NCBI GenBank assembly: GCA_030490835.1
Contig: CM059973.1
Location: 54,874,008-54,938,007, forward strand
Direction of reading: 5' to 3'
Length of the DNA stretch: 64,000 bases
Source: Annona cherimola
Taxonomy: Eukaryota; Streptophyta; Magnoliopsida; Magnoliales; Annonaceae
Every line of letters begins with the position of its first letter. Position 1 is the stretch's first letter. The translations under genes and the position numbers were made by a program. Shown here one piece after another: positions 11,545-21,349 of the stretch. The notes under the pieces were generated by a model. The model made no database searches. It saw only the letters and a program-made list of their open reading frames with translations, and had not been told where the DNA came from.

Positions 11545-12480
11545 GACTCCTCTGTCCTTACGCTACTCTCGATAGGTGGCATCCGAGTGATGCTGGCCTT
11601 GATGGCGAGCTTCAAGCAATCCCGTCCTTACGCTGCTCTCGATAGGCGGCATCCGAGCGATGCTGGCCTAAATGGCGAGCTCTGAGCAATCATGTTGGAC
11701 CTTCATCAAGTCATCCATTGAGTTGGCTCAGAAGTTGAAATTCGACGGCCTGGACCTCTAGAGGTCCCCGACTACAGAAGAAGACATGTACAACTCGAGA
11801 AGCCTTCTTCAGGAGTGGAACGAGTGGTTGGAGTTGGAAGCAATGTTCGAGGGGGCACGAAGCTTTTGCTCACTATTGCTGTCTTCTCCGTTCCCAAGTA
11901 GCTCGGGTACCCGACACAGGCCATGCAAGCGACGTTGGACTGGGTGAACATCGTGGCCATTGATTTTATAGACCGACCACATAGCGCCTGGCCGTGGGCG
12001 CACTAGCTGCGCTAAAAGAATCCAACCACGTGACTAGCTGTAACGATAAGCTAGTTAGGTACTTGAGGGGCAGCGGGCATGGGGTTGAGAAGTTGTTGCT
12101 GTCCTTGTAGTTCTATGGCTACCCATGGAAGCCAGCGAACTCGAATAAGCACGAGCTGGAGGACACGGCAAATGGTTCTTAGCCTGAGCACGACTTTCCG
12201 ACGAACCGGTTAAGGACTTATAAACAGATCAAAGAGATCCTCAACCAGAATAAGAATGCGGTTAAGCAATATAAGGGGATTGTGCTAACCAATTATCTCT
12301 CCAAGGAGACTCTATTGGTCGCTTACGATGGCCCAGGCATCATTGACGCGAAGGTCCTCCTTGCATTTCATTCCAGAAAGTCCCCAACAAGATGCTTGTT
12401 CGGTGTGACAATGGTGGCAACCCCGTGCCATAGGGATCTAACCTCCAGCTCACCACAGCAGAAGCTTAATCCTTAGTGAC
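11545..12480 (+). pseudogene. Captured fragment of a GH18 class V chitinase-like gene
   Basis: GH18 class V chitinases hydrolyse chitin and act in plant defence. Pieces in family order, in shifting plus frames, are: 'VLTLLSIGG' and 'ALMASFKQS' (about 11555-11625), 'FIKSSIELAQKLKFDGLDL' (about 11700-11760) then a stop, 'EEDMYNSRSLLQEWNEWLE' (from about 11778), 'LDWVNIVAIDF' (about 11937-11970), 'FYGYPWKPAN' (about 12112-12140), and 'YKQIKEILNQNKNAVKQYKG' then 'NYLSKE', 'YDGPGIIDAKV' (about 12220-12355). The catalytic DxxDxE motif is destroyed: the sequence reads DGLDL then a stop. About 70 bases around 'LLSIGG' are tandemly duplicated (11555-11625 and 11626-11693). The N-terminal part is missing. 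Stops and frameshifts make it inactive. Confidence 0.72.
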
Positions 12481-12565
12481 CCATGAGGCGAGGTGGCGTA
12501 GATGACGCTGGCAGCTGTTCCAGCTTAGATCTGTTCGAGCTCGACTATTTGACAGTGGTTTTGAG

Positions 12566-13923
12566 CAATGTTTTAAAAACCGAACCCAGAACTGAACTAT
12601 TTTTATGTCCGGTTCAGGTCCAACCGGTTCAACTGTGGTTCAAACCGTTTTGAACCGTGACGTCAGCATAACATAATTATAACGTAATAATTATATTTAA
12701 TTTATTTTAATTATTTCAAAATTAAATTAAATATATAAATTTTATGTAATATAAAAATTATTCTTGGCATCAACAATACATTCAAGTACATCATATTAAA
12801 ATTATTATGCAAATCAAGAAAAAAATAAGAGTGCACTGACATGAAACGTATGGAACACCTGAAAAATCCTCGGTTGATTTCTTCTTGATGATCCTCCAAA
12901 ATGTTATTCTGTGAAGAATGATTTATTTTATTTTTTTACTCAGAAGGAGAGGTGAAAATTAATAAAATGCAAAAAAATGAGACGAGAATAATGTTAGCAA
13001 AGAAGGCAAAAGAAGCGCCTAAAAGACTTGAAATTCATTTCTTGATTTGGTTTTAAAGATGGAAGAGTATTAAGACAGTAGAATTTGTTCTTGTCTCGCA
13101 TGAATAGAAAAATGAAAGGAGAAACAGCTCCACCATAATGAAAATGATAACAGAGAGACAGTGATTCTGACGTTTTAATCTCGAAAGAAAAGCCCAGATT
13201 CAAGCGTGGAAGAAAGATAAGCACTCTAAAATCGATGAGATAAGGATTGAGAATCTGCTACTCACGTGGGAGCCAAGAACAGAAACAGAGCAGTCGCATT
13301 TCCTGTTCCAAGACGAGGCAGACAACGAGATGTCTGAGAAAAAGAACACCAAGAGAAAACAGACCATGAAAAAGGAAGAAGTATCGGAACTCACCGAAAA
13401 TCCCGAACATGAAATACAGAAGTTGGACGGATGGATTTGCATTATGCCCGTGGCGTGCAACATTGCATTTGCAAAGGCTGGAAGCTCCGAATTGATAGTC
13501 GCCGGACCTTGCTGCCTTGCTGCCGGAAGCTCCGAACCTTGCTGCCTCGCAGTCGGAGCAATAGATGATGATCGGACGCTGGCAATTGTTGCCGAACGTC
13601 AATTCCGGCCGGCTGAACGACCTGGATCCCTTGCCGCAGATGGCGATGGTGGGTCTATAGCAAACCCTAGCAGCTGCTGCGAAACAAAGATGATGAACAG
13701 GGAGGAACAGCCGAACGGGCGTCGTTTTTATTTTTTTTATTTATTAATTTTTTTAAAAAATAGCTGCGAACCGAACCGCGGTCAGACCGATTTTTACGGT
13801 CCAACTGCCCGGTTCACTCGGTTTGAACGGTTTTCATCAAAAATGGAAAACCAGTGCCAAACCAAACCGTACCCCTGGCGGTTCACGGTCGGACCGGACG
13901 GTCCTGTCCGGCTTTTAAAACAC
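12566..13923. mobile_element. Nested inverted-repeat element with perfect 10-bp target duplication
   Basis: It starts CAATGTTTTAAAAACCG and ends CGGCTTTTAAAACAC, so the ends are TGTTTTAAAA-NCCG inverted repeats followed by 'GGTTC/GAACC'-rich sub-terminal sequence on both sides. The flanking direct repeat TGGTTTTGAG is perfect (12556-12565 and 13924-13933). Removing the element and one repeat restores a continuous host sequence. The interior contains a 200-codon plus frame (13330-13932) with duplicated 'CCLAAGSSE/CCLAVG' wording; I recognise no domain and it runs into the inverted end, so it is not called as a gene. 'CAGTGTTATCAAAACTGAACCG' at 22738 is a likely relative. Confidence 0.75.
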
Positions 13924-14259
13924 TGGTTTTGAGTAGTGTGTGAGAGGGTGGGAGATGGGAGGCGGGTTGACGCTTGGATGCGCCAAACTCAAGGATGATA
14001 GGTTTGTTAGCTGGCGGCTGATGTCATCAACTGATGAAGGTGTTTTCATAAATCAATTAATTTACTAATGTCCCAATAGCTTCCATTTAACGGTAATCGT
14101 TAATACGAGGGTCATATATAATTTTAGTAAAACTATATGGAGGTAATATGCAATTCATGAAATTATATGGATATATATATAATTTTGGTCAAACTGCGTA
14201 GGTATATATGCAAATTACCCTATTATTAATTATTAATTATCAATTAATTTGGTGCCAAA

Positions 14260-15780
14260 ATATATGAGTCTTCCCTTGATCACACGAAGTTTTAGCAATA
14301 TATTCTTATGCAATTAAATTTTTAAGATTATTCAAATATTTTATGAAATTTTTTCACATGAATTAAGTAAATAGTTATACATTTTAACTAACCATGCTTA
14401 TTTTGACAATTATTATTTGAGTTTAAAATTTTATTTTAATTATTTCTCAATCTGCCCATACTTTTCGAAATCAGACATATTGAGTTCTTGTTGAAATCAG
14501 ACATATCGAGTTCTCTTGTTTTTTATTTATAATTAAATCAAGGAGAATAAGTTTGAACTTTTTGCTTTAAATCAATAACTACATGAATTTATCAAATAAT
14601 ATAATTATTATTTATATTTATTTATGTATTTAAATTTTACTGCATAGGATTGTGTATTTAGGCGTGGTCCAACTCAAGTTTTTTCCTACATTTTTATTAT
14701 TTAAAAATTTATTTTTATATTTTTTGAATGATATTCATTATGTTATTTATATCAAATAAAATTTTAAGATTCGAATTTTTAGTATAGAAAATATGAAAAA
14801 TCATTGAATATAGTTGTTTCTAATAATTGTTTACCCTGTTTAGTATTTTTCTGGGATTTTTAATTCACAAAGCAAATAATATTTTAATATAAAATTTTGG
14901 TCGTTCATTAATATTTACATAATGAGTTTTCACAAAAGCTTTCATCTTAAAAATACTTTATTTACTATTTCTTTTATATTTTTCTTTTCTATTTCAGATT
15001 CAACATATGGGTTATATCGGTTAACTTAAAAAATGTTATAATTGTTAATCTAAACTATTAGTCATAGTTCTAATCATAAATATAACAAATAGATCTTAAC
15101 ATAACACTTCTTTAGTCTTGATCAAATGGTTTGGATTATCAAAATACCTTTTATATTAAATTTTTAATTTTTAAGATTAACATACCTCAATTTCTATTAA
15201 TATATCTATTACAGATATAGCATTGAGAATTCTCAAATCTAATCATCCATCAGAGAGATATAATATTATATCGCTATAAAAGACTAAATTTTGTAAGCAT
15301 CTAATAGTTTGGATCATCTAGATTATACAAGGAATCATGGATTACTTGGTTGAGATCATCCCGTAGTTGCCTATTAGAGCAAGATCTATTTGGGCCTATT
15401 TTTAATAGAATTTCTGGGCAAAAGTTTCTCAAATAAAAGCTATCATAAACACCTAATTCATGGATTAAAATTGAACTTAATCTGATTTAACAAATCTAAT
15501 TTTTATGAACAATAAATTTCATCTTTTAAATCTAGAATCTATCTCTCAAATTCAACGGTTCAGATTGATCCCTACCATTGATCCTTAATGAATTTAATTA
15601 AAAACATAAAATGCATATTAACTAACTTGGATAAGGTAGATTAATGGCTAAGATTACTTGACCAAAGTTTCTCATTCTCCCTTCAATCTCCCTCTTTCTC
15701 TCTCTCTCTCTTTCACTCTCTACTCTCTACTTTCTATTTTCTACTATCTGTCTCCTTTCTCGTCTACTTAAATGTTGAAT
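14260..15780 (+). repeat. Dispersed repeat family R, forward copy
   Basis: AT-rich sequence of about 1.5 kb whose segments reappear, reverse-complemented, at about 46040-47240. Corresponding phrases include 'GAGAATTCTCAAATCTAATC' followed by 'ATCCATCA' (15222-15251) against the complement of 'GATGGATGGTTAGAATTTG' (46341-46359), and 'ATTATTTGAGTTTAAAATTT' (14412-14431) against the complement of 'AAATTTTAAACTCAAATAAT'. A CT-rich tract (about 15690-15720) pairs with a GA-rich tract near 46070. No coding domain. It could be an old LTR or Helitron piece. Confidence 0.55.
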
Positions 15781-16054
15781 TATAGCAAGTGTTTATTTTA
15801 TTTTTCATTTATTTAACTTGGGTAATAACATGTCACATAAAAGATTTTTCACCAACCCTTTGACTTATGTTACACTCCCTTTACATAAGGACGATTCATG
15901 AAGCTTGGCTAGGAATTTTGCAATTTACCCCCTTTATTTTATTTACCATGATAGCCCATGTTTTACAGATTTGCAAATTCACACTCAGTTTATTTTAAAA
16001 TATCAAAATAGCCATATTTGCCTTTCAAAATATTCCAAATTAATAATTAGATAT

Positions 16055-16285
16055 TATTAAATGCACTTGGGTGCACTTAGCTTCAATGCACCAATGTATT
16101 AAAGCTACTAATCTAAGTATATTTAACATGTGTATCAAATTTTATCATTTTTTGAGATTTTTAGATTTTTAAAAATCAGTAGCATTTTTAGTAATTAAAT
16201 ATACTTAGATTAACCGTATCCAAAAATATACTTAGATTAATAATTGTGTAAAAAAATTTAAAAAAATTAAAAACATCTAATAATA
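16055..16285. mobile_element. Degenerate fold-back MITE (family FB)
   Basis: It contains 'CTAAGTATATTTAACATGTG', a central 'AAAAATCAGTAGCATTTTTA' and a right-hand 'ATACTTAGATTAATAATTGT', matching the arm and centre phrases of the intact element at 54678-55031. The right arm appears duplicated or truncated. Confidence 0.5.
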
Positions 16286-16289
16286 TTCC

Positions 16290-16905
16290 TATTTTTCCTA
16301 CATTATCCATATTGGTGGACACTCCTATGAAAATAGTGAGGGAGACCTGCGGTTGCCAAGAGTTGAACCGTCACTTCGTGTTGGAAGGCTGGACAACATA
16401 CCACTGCACTTCAAGTGCTGTGGCATCTCTCATTCTATCTTATTTTGAATGATATACAAATATACTTCATTAAAAGTTGTGTTAATGTTCATGCTATTCT
16501 TTCAGTTTATTCGAGTTGAACTGAATTGGATTAATTAAATCAATAAGTCGACTAATTGCCTATCAGACTGGTTGGTCTGGTTCAGTTTTGATAATTCATT
16601 GTAACCCTCATACTTTAGCCCTACGTTGACTAATCCATATAAACTTTTTAGAGTTATTTATTTAATTAAATAATGTGCTAATAAATTTTTTTTTATCTAT
16701 GAATTTAAAAATTATATATTTAATATTTAAATCATCTAAAACATCACACATTCATGAATAAATGATTCCATAAATTATGATTATTGTTTAACGTACTTAC
16801 TAATGGATCTCATCATTGTTTACAATTTACATATGATTATACACATTTTTGGTACATAGGATCCATTTAAAATTTCAATTGAAATATTGTAATTTTATTA
16901 TTGCA
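16290..16905. repeat. Interspersed repeat D2, uninterrupted copy, with SINE-like head
   Basis: It matches 23570-24465 almost throughout: 'GAGGGAGACNYGCRGTTGCC', 'GGCTGGACAACRTACCAYTG', 'GATAATTCATTGTAACCCTC', 'CATTCATGAATAAATGATTC'. Read on the minus strand, 16330-16425 has a tRNA-like A box ('TGCAGTGGTATG') and B box ('GGTTCAACTC'), which suggests a tRNA-derived SINE within the repeat. The copy at 23.6 kb is split by a solo LTR; this one is not. Confidence 0.6.
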
Positions 16906-17030
16906 AATATTTAAGTGAGCCCTTAGCCTATAGATTTCTAGCATAGGTAGTTCTATATTTTTTTTAGCTTAACTAGTTCTAAATCAGTTTAGATAAGGAC
17001 CATTGGTCGATGGAGGTTTTGGCTAGTGAG

Positions 17031-17325
17031 CTGTTGCAGAAATACATCTCCTTGCTATGTAATCTCTAGAAGTAACATACGAAATGCATTGCCTTACTAT
17101 GTACTCTCTTGAAGTCATGCACTAAAGGCATCGCCTTGTTGTGCAATCTCTAGAAGTTGCATGTGAAATATATTGCATTATGTAATCTCTAGAAGTCTTA
17201 TGCGACTGTCTATCGAATCATCAGAAGTCTTATGAGAAATGTATCACCTTGCTATATATCTTTAAGGACTACATGCAGAATACATTGGCCTATTCTATAT
17301 TTCTGGTAGTTGTGTATATTATGTA
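17031..17325. repeat. Degenerate minisatellite, unit about 42 bp
   Basis: About seven head-to-tail units approximating 'GAAATGCATYGCCTTGCTAT' + 'GTAATCTCTAGAAGTCATATGC'. Clear units start near 17048, 17090, 17132 and 17166 at decreasing similarity; later units are shortened. No open frame spans the array. Confidence 0.7.
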
Positions 17326-17429
17326 AAAAATGAGCTAACTTTCTTTGACGGGTCATTACTGTAGTTTATAAGCCCCTCACTAATCTCGAATTGAGTCATC
17401 GTTAGTCAACGAGCTAAGAGTAAACTCAT

Positions 17430-17635
17430 TTGAAACATGGAGCGTGGTGACAAGTACTCTACTTTTTTAGGTCATGGTGTGTGGCAACTTGTACTCCACC
17501 TAGTGTTTTAGTCATATCGGTCATGTTGCATCATTATATAGAAGTTGTTCGAGTCATGGCGCATGGAGACATGCACTTATTCCTTTTTTGAGACATAACA
17601 CATGACTACATGTACTTTGTATGTACATCTTTTGT
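17430..17635. repeat. Degenerate minisatellite, unit about 38-48 bp
   Basis: About five units built on 'GTCATGGYGYRTGG-ACA-TG' + 'TACTY' followed by a T-rich spacer, for example at 17437, 17483, 17557 and 17590. It differs in sequence from the array just upstream but sits about 110 bp from it. Confidence 0.6.
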
Positions 17636-17639
17636 TAGA

Positions 17640-17925
17640 CAAGGGTTTCCCTATGCACTTATAAAGTCGTGAAAAGATTTTTGATGCATTTCGCTATCAT
17701 ATCAATAAAAGAATATTATTAGCAATAGTTTATGGTATTTAAACCTTTTAATCAAGGATTTTTTTCGAAGATCTGAAATTAGAGTATAGAACACAATACA
17801 AAATTCTGCTATGATATTCCTTTTGCACTCAATTAAAACAATTAGACGCTTTAATTTTCAATCCAAAATTTATAAGAGAATAAATAAAAGAAGTTAAATA
17901 ATCAAGCATTTATTTTAAAAACCAT
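17640..17925. other. Short AT-rich spacer, nothing recognised
   Basis: No coding potential and no repeat boundaries that I can see between the minisatellites and the LINE fragment. Confidence 0.4.
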
Positions 17926-18420
17926 GAATTAGAATAACTCCAAAAGAGCTCAAATATCACAAGTATCCATTGCATCCCTGAAATTATCCATTTGTGATTT
18001 AATTATTGGTTTTTTGCTTAGGTATTTAGATGTCCCTAGCACCTCATTCATATTTCCAATAACCACCCAACAATTGATTGATTGCATTTTCAACGGCCTC
18101 GTCAAGTTCCAAGTTTTGCACCCTTCTTAATCTAACTAAGTTCCAATACATGCTAGTTAGTCTTCACTACATGTAATAGCTGGAATCAAAATTTTCAACA
18201 TCAATGTAGCTATTTTAGAATCACATAACCGATGGATCCACATTATTATTCCATAGCTTGCCAAGTCCATCCCTCGTATCATTTCATTCAACTAAAAAGG
18301 AGTCATCTCTTAGTTTCCTTCTAATGTCATCTATCTCTTGTATTCTTAGCTTTGTTTCGAAAAGGAAACCACAATAGGTGCTTGTCACTTGACTTAGATA
18401 AGAAAATTTTGAATTGCTTG
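17925..18420 (-). pseudogene. LINE (L1-type) endonuclease fragment
   Basis: On the minus strand 'CWVVIGNMNEVLG' (about 18020-18070) matches the GDFNE core of the L1 endonuclease/phosphatase fold, followed by 'SQMDNFRDAMDTCDI' as in plant LINEs and then a stop. Upstream on the same strand, with frame changes, come 'DGLGKLWNNNVD' and 'RLTSMYWNLVR', in the positions where LINEs carry 'GLALLW' and 'WRLTGFYG'. The catalytic D of GDFNE reads as N. No reverse transcriptase follows. A truncated, dead copy, separate from the LINE at 26.6-37.9 kb. Confidence 0.65.
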
Positions 18421-18594
18421 TGGGTTTCAAAGCACATAGTAGGTCAAGTCAGGTCAATCATTTATGAACGACAATGCTAAGAGGGCACCTCAGCATCTGC
18501 CATTACAACTTCCCCTATTGATTTGCTTCCTTTTCATGTATTTCATTCTAGCATGGGTAGAGGTGGACTTGTCTCTATTAGCTCAACTATGTAA

Positions 18595-19700
18595 AATTGT
18601 AAATCAAATACTGAGTTTTGATAATTAATAATCAAATTGAAATGATTTAAGGCTACTAATATCATTTGGGTTATGCATATACAAGATAAAAACTCAATAA
18701 TTAAACCGTAAACAATTGAAGTCGCACCTCAAGTCAACTTCATATGCGCCTTGAGTGAAATTGCAACTCAAGTTAAGTTTAGAAGCTACTTCAAATGAAG
18801 ATTTGAAGATTGAAAGTTTTGGAGGTGAAGTGCACAGGTGAAGTTACACCCGAAGTTGACCTCGTATACTACTTTGGTGAAGTCAACCTTAGCCTATGAC
18901 TTGGAAGAGGCAAAAGAGAGACAAAATCTCTGTCAAGAAAACATAGTTTGAAGTTGCACATGAAGTTAACCTAACATGTGACTTAGGTGAAGTCAAATTA
19001 ATGTTGACTTCAGCTTGCTATTTGGAAGAAGCAAATGAAGGATGAAATCTTTGAAAAGTTTGAAATCATACTTGAAGTTGACCTTACAAGTGGCTTAGGT
19101 GAAGTCTTACTAGAAGTCCACCTCCAAGCACGACTTCAAAGATGGAAGGAAAAATAAGGGAGTTATAAGGAATAGGCATGTTGAAGTCGCACTTGAAGTT
19201 GATCTCAGATATGACTTGGGTGAAGTCCCACCCAAAATCAACTTCGAGTGGGACTTAAAAGACCAAGATTTGAGGGACAACCTTATAGTGAAGAAATTTC
19301 AAATTCGAGTCAATAGCCAAGTCGACCTCAACTGTGACTTGAGTGAAGTTGCAATTCAGGTCAACCTCACATGCAACTTCAATCATAACAGTTATAAAAT
19401 TTTCAAATGTTAGGGCATTAAATGTGCGCAATCTACCTTAAAATATTTAAATATATCTTAAGGCTATAAATATGCTATAAAATAAACAAGGTTAACTAGA
19501 ACATTCATTGTACTTTCAACTGCTTATCTACTGACATTCAAAGCTCCATTGAAAAGAACTATAGACAAGCTCTCAAGATCTGCGAAAGCCTCAAAATTCA
19601 TCTCATTTTTCTTCTGCAAAAAAGAGCTTGTTATGCTACAACCTCCTATACAAACCATAAAGTGTAGTTCTTTTTATTTATCATTTACTGAATGTATACA
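18595..19700 (+). mobile_element. Truncated copy A of GTCGACT-rich copia LTR family
   Basis: Shares with copies at 29486, 37947 (reverse) and 42968 the start phrase 'TTTTGATAATTAATAATCAA', the repeated 'AAGTCGCA...AAGTYGACYT...GCGACTTGGGTGAAGTC' units (here mostly CAAGTCAACTT variants), the 'GCATTAAATGTGC' block at about 19413 and a TATA-like 'GGCTATAAATATGCTATAAA' (19462). The end shared by the others ('AATTCACCC...CTCTTGGG') is missing, so it is 3'-truncated. The plus frame at 19216-19413 is a by-product of the repeat. Confidence 0.65.
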
Positions 19701-19704
19701 AACC

Positions 19705-20585
19705 ATAATTATAATATATCATAAAAGCATGTTGATTTAGGTGTTTCAAAACTTAAACACAATCCTAATTTCAAACAATCAAAGTGTATAGTGGGTTATA
19801 TAAAAATTCAATAGATATGTTCGCATTCAGCAAATCATTGAAATTATCCCAGCTTTTATTTCAATTATTTGGACTAATCATCTTGTTTAGAAAATTTAAT
19901 TCTTCAATATGAGACCTCATGTGCATATATTTGAGAAATCATAATAATGGAATCTAATAACTAGATATACAATCAATTGCTTGACAATTTCAAAGCTAGA
20001 AAAAATGCATAAGCATACAATGATTTAGTAAGGTGTGGTTCCCATACTGAAAGATGCATAAACATACCAACGAAACCCAATAAATAAATTTCAAAAAAAT
20101 AAACATGCATATCCTTACAATCAAACAACAAAACCAACATACAAATAAAGGTTAAATCTCAAACTTCATTGCCCCGAATTGAAATCACATATGAAAATCA
20201 ACCACACTAACGTAACCTAGATGTACATAATTTATGAAAAGTTTTAGGAGAACTCCCTGAAACTTCTCCTATATGTTGTGTATATGTTGTGTCTTTTAGA
20301 GACCTCCCATGTATATATATAGATGCCTTAGAAGAGAAATGCAGGAAGTTTCCTATCGTGAATATGTCTCTATACCCATACTTCTCCAAGTGAGATTGTG
20401 TTTTCTGGTACAGTTTCAACAATTTCATAAGGTCATCATCTATTTGATTGAAGTATCTACTTTCATTTTTTATTTTTATTTTTATTTTTATTGTTTTAAT
20501 ATAATGTTACTATTATTAGTTAAGGAATCGATTTGGAAATGAAATGAAATCAACTTGACTTTCACATAAGTTGGGTAAGGTATGA
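19705..20585. other. Intergenic DNA, nothing coding recognised; TTTTTA microsatellite
   Basis: No coding domain. At about 20463-20493 there is a short ATTTTT hexamer array (about five units). Short frames at 20207-20428 minus and 20309-20542 plus overlap each other and show no domain. Confidence 0.45.
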
Positions 20586-20760
20586 TGGGATCCCGATTGC
20601 ATGCGCCTGAATTACCTAAAATGCCACTGATTTTCAAAAATAAAAAATAAATATCTAAAATACTCCGAAAATGGTAAAAAATTTATACACATATTAAATA
20701 GATATAAATTAATAATGTTGTAAAAAAATTGAAAAAAAATAGGTGTATCTGGTATGGAGG
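20586..20760. mobile_element. One-armed derivative of the 54.7-kb fold-back element
   Basis: It starts 'GGATCCCGATTGCATGCGCC' exactly like the element at 54678, then jumps straight into that element's centre ('TTACCTAAAATGCCACTGAT') and right arm. Most of the left arm is deleted. The right end has lost the GCATGCAATCGGGG terminus. Confidence 0.75.
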
Positions 20761-20925
20761 GATAGTCCAGGAGTCACATTGGTATATAGATAGGATAGAT
20801 TAAGACTTTTATAAATAAGATATAAACAAAGTAGATATAACAATCAAACTGAATTGGTCTAAAGCTACACCCTTGTAAATGAATATGGCTATGTTTTTCT
20901 TTTCATGAAAAAATCTAGGGTTTTT

Positions 20926-21345
20926 TCCAAATATACCCATTAGGTTTAGCTCTAATTTCAAATATACCCACGACGTTTTTAAAATCTTAAATATCTATTA
21001 CGTTTGCATTTAATCCCAAAATTAAATTTTTATAAATACCAAAAATACCCCTATTATAAATAATAAACGATGAAATGAAATAGAATTAGAGCTCTCTAAA
21101 TTCAGAACTCATATATAATTAGGAAATCAGTGAGTTATGACATTCATTTTTTCTAATTTTGTCCTAAATTTGAAGGACATATAAGTAATTTCATATATTC
21201 ACTAATGGTATTAACTCATGGAATGAATGTTTTTGGGATTGAATGCAAATGTAGTGACTATATTTAGAATTTTAAAAAAAATTATGGATATATTTGAAAT
21301 TAAGGTGAAACATAGTGGGTATATTTAGAAAAAGCACAAAAATTT
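20926..21345. mobile_element. MITE family M1, copy 2
   Basis: The left end 'GGGTTTTTTCCAAATATACC' pairs with the right end 'GGGTATATTTAGAAAAAGC', and sub-terminal 'TTTCAAATATACCCACGACG' pairs with 'TATATTTGAAATTAAGGTG'. The interior matches copy 1 at 1236-1690. Confidence 0.65.
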
Positions 21346-21349
21346 AACT

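Larger units (their letters stand above)
10693..14221. mobile_element. Mutator-like (Pack-MULE-type) element carrying gene fragments
   Basis: The ends are AGGGTAATTTG.../...CAAATTACCCT. The inverted repeats run about 150 bases (10693-10850 and 14060-14221) and align with scattered mismatches; shared blocks include 'GAATTGCATATTACC' and 'TATTAACG'. The element is flanked by a perfect 7-bp direct repeat ATTATTA (10686-10692 and 14222-14228). There is no transposase, so it is non-autonomous. The interior is much more GC-rich than the flanks and holds a HIPP/HMA piece, a chitinase piece and a nested inverted-repeat element. Long inverted repeats plus captured host gene pieces are the definition of a Pack-MULE. 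Mutator duplications are usually about 9 bp, so the superfamily call is likely rather than certain. Confidence 0.75.

Noticed and set aside
13330..13932. 200-codon plus-strand open frame as a gene
   Set aside because: It lies within the nested inverted-repeat element, runs through that element's right inverted repeat and shows only internally repeated low-complexity wording, no domain.
16330..16425. Functional tRNA gene
   Set aside because: The box-like sequences do not fold into a full cloverleaf by eye and occur in a dispersed repeat; SINE origin is more likely.
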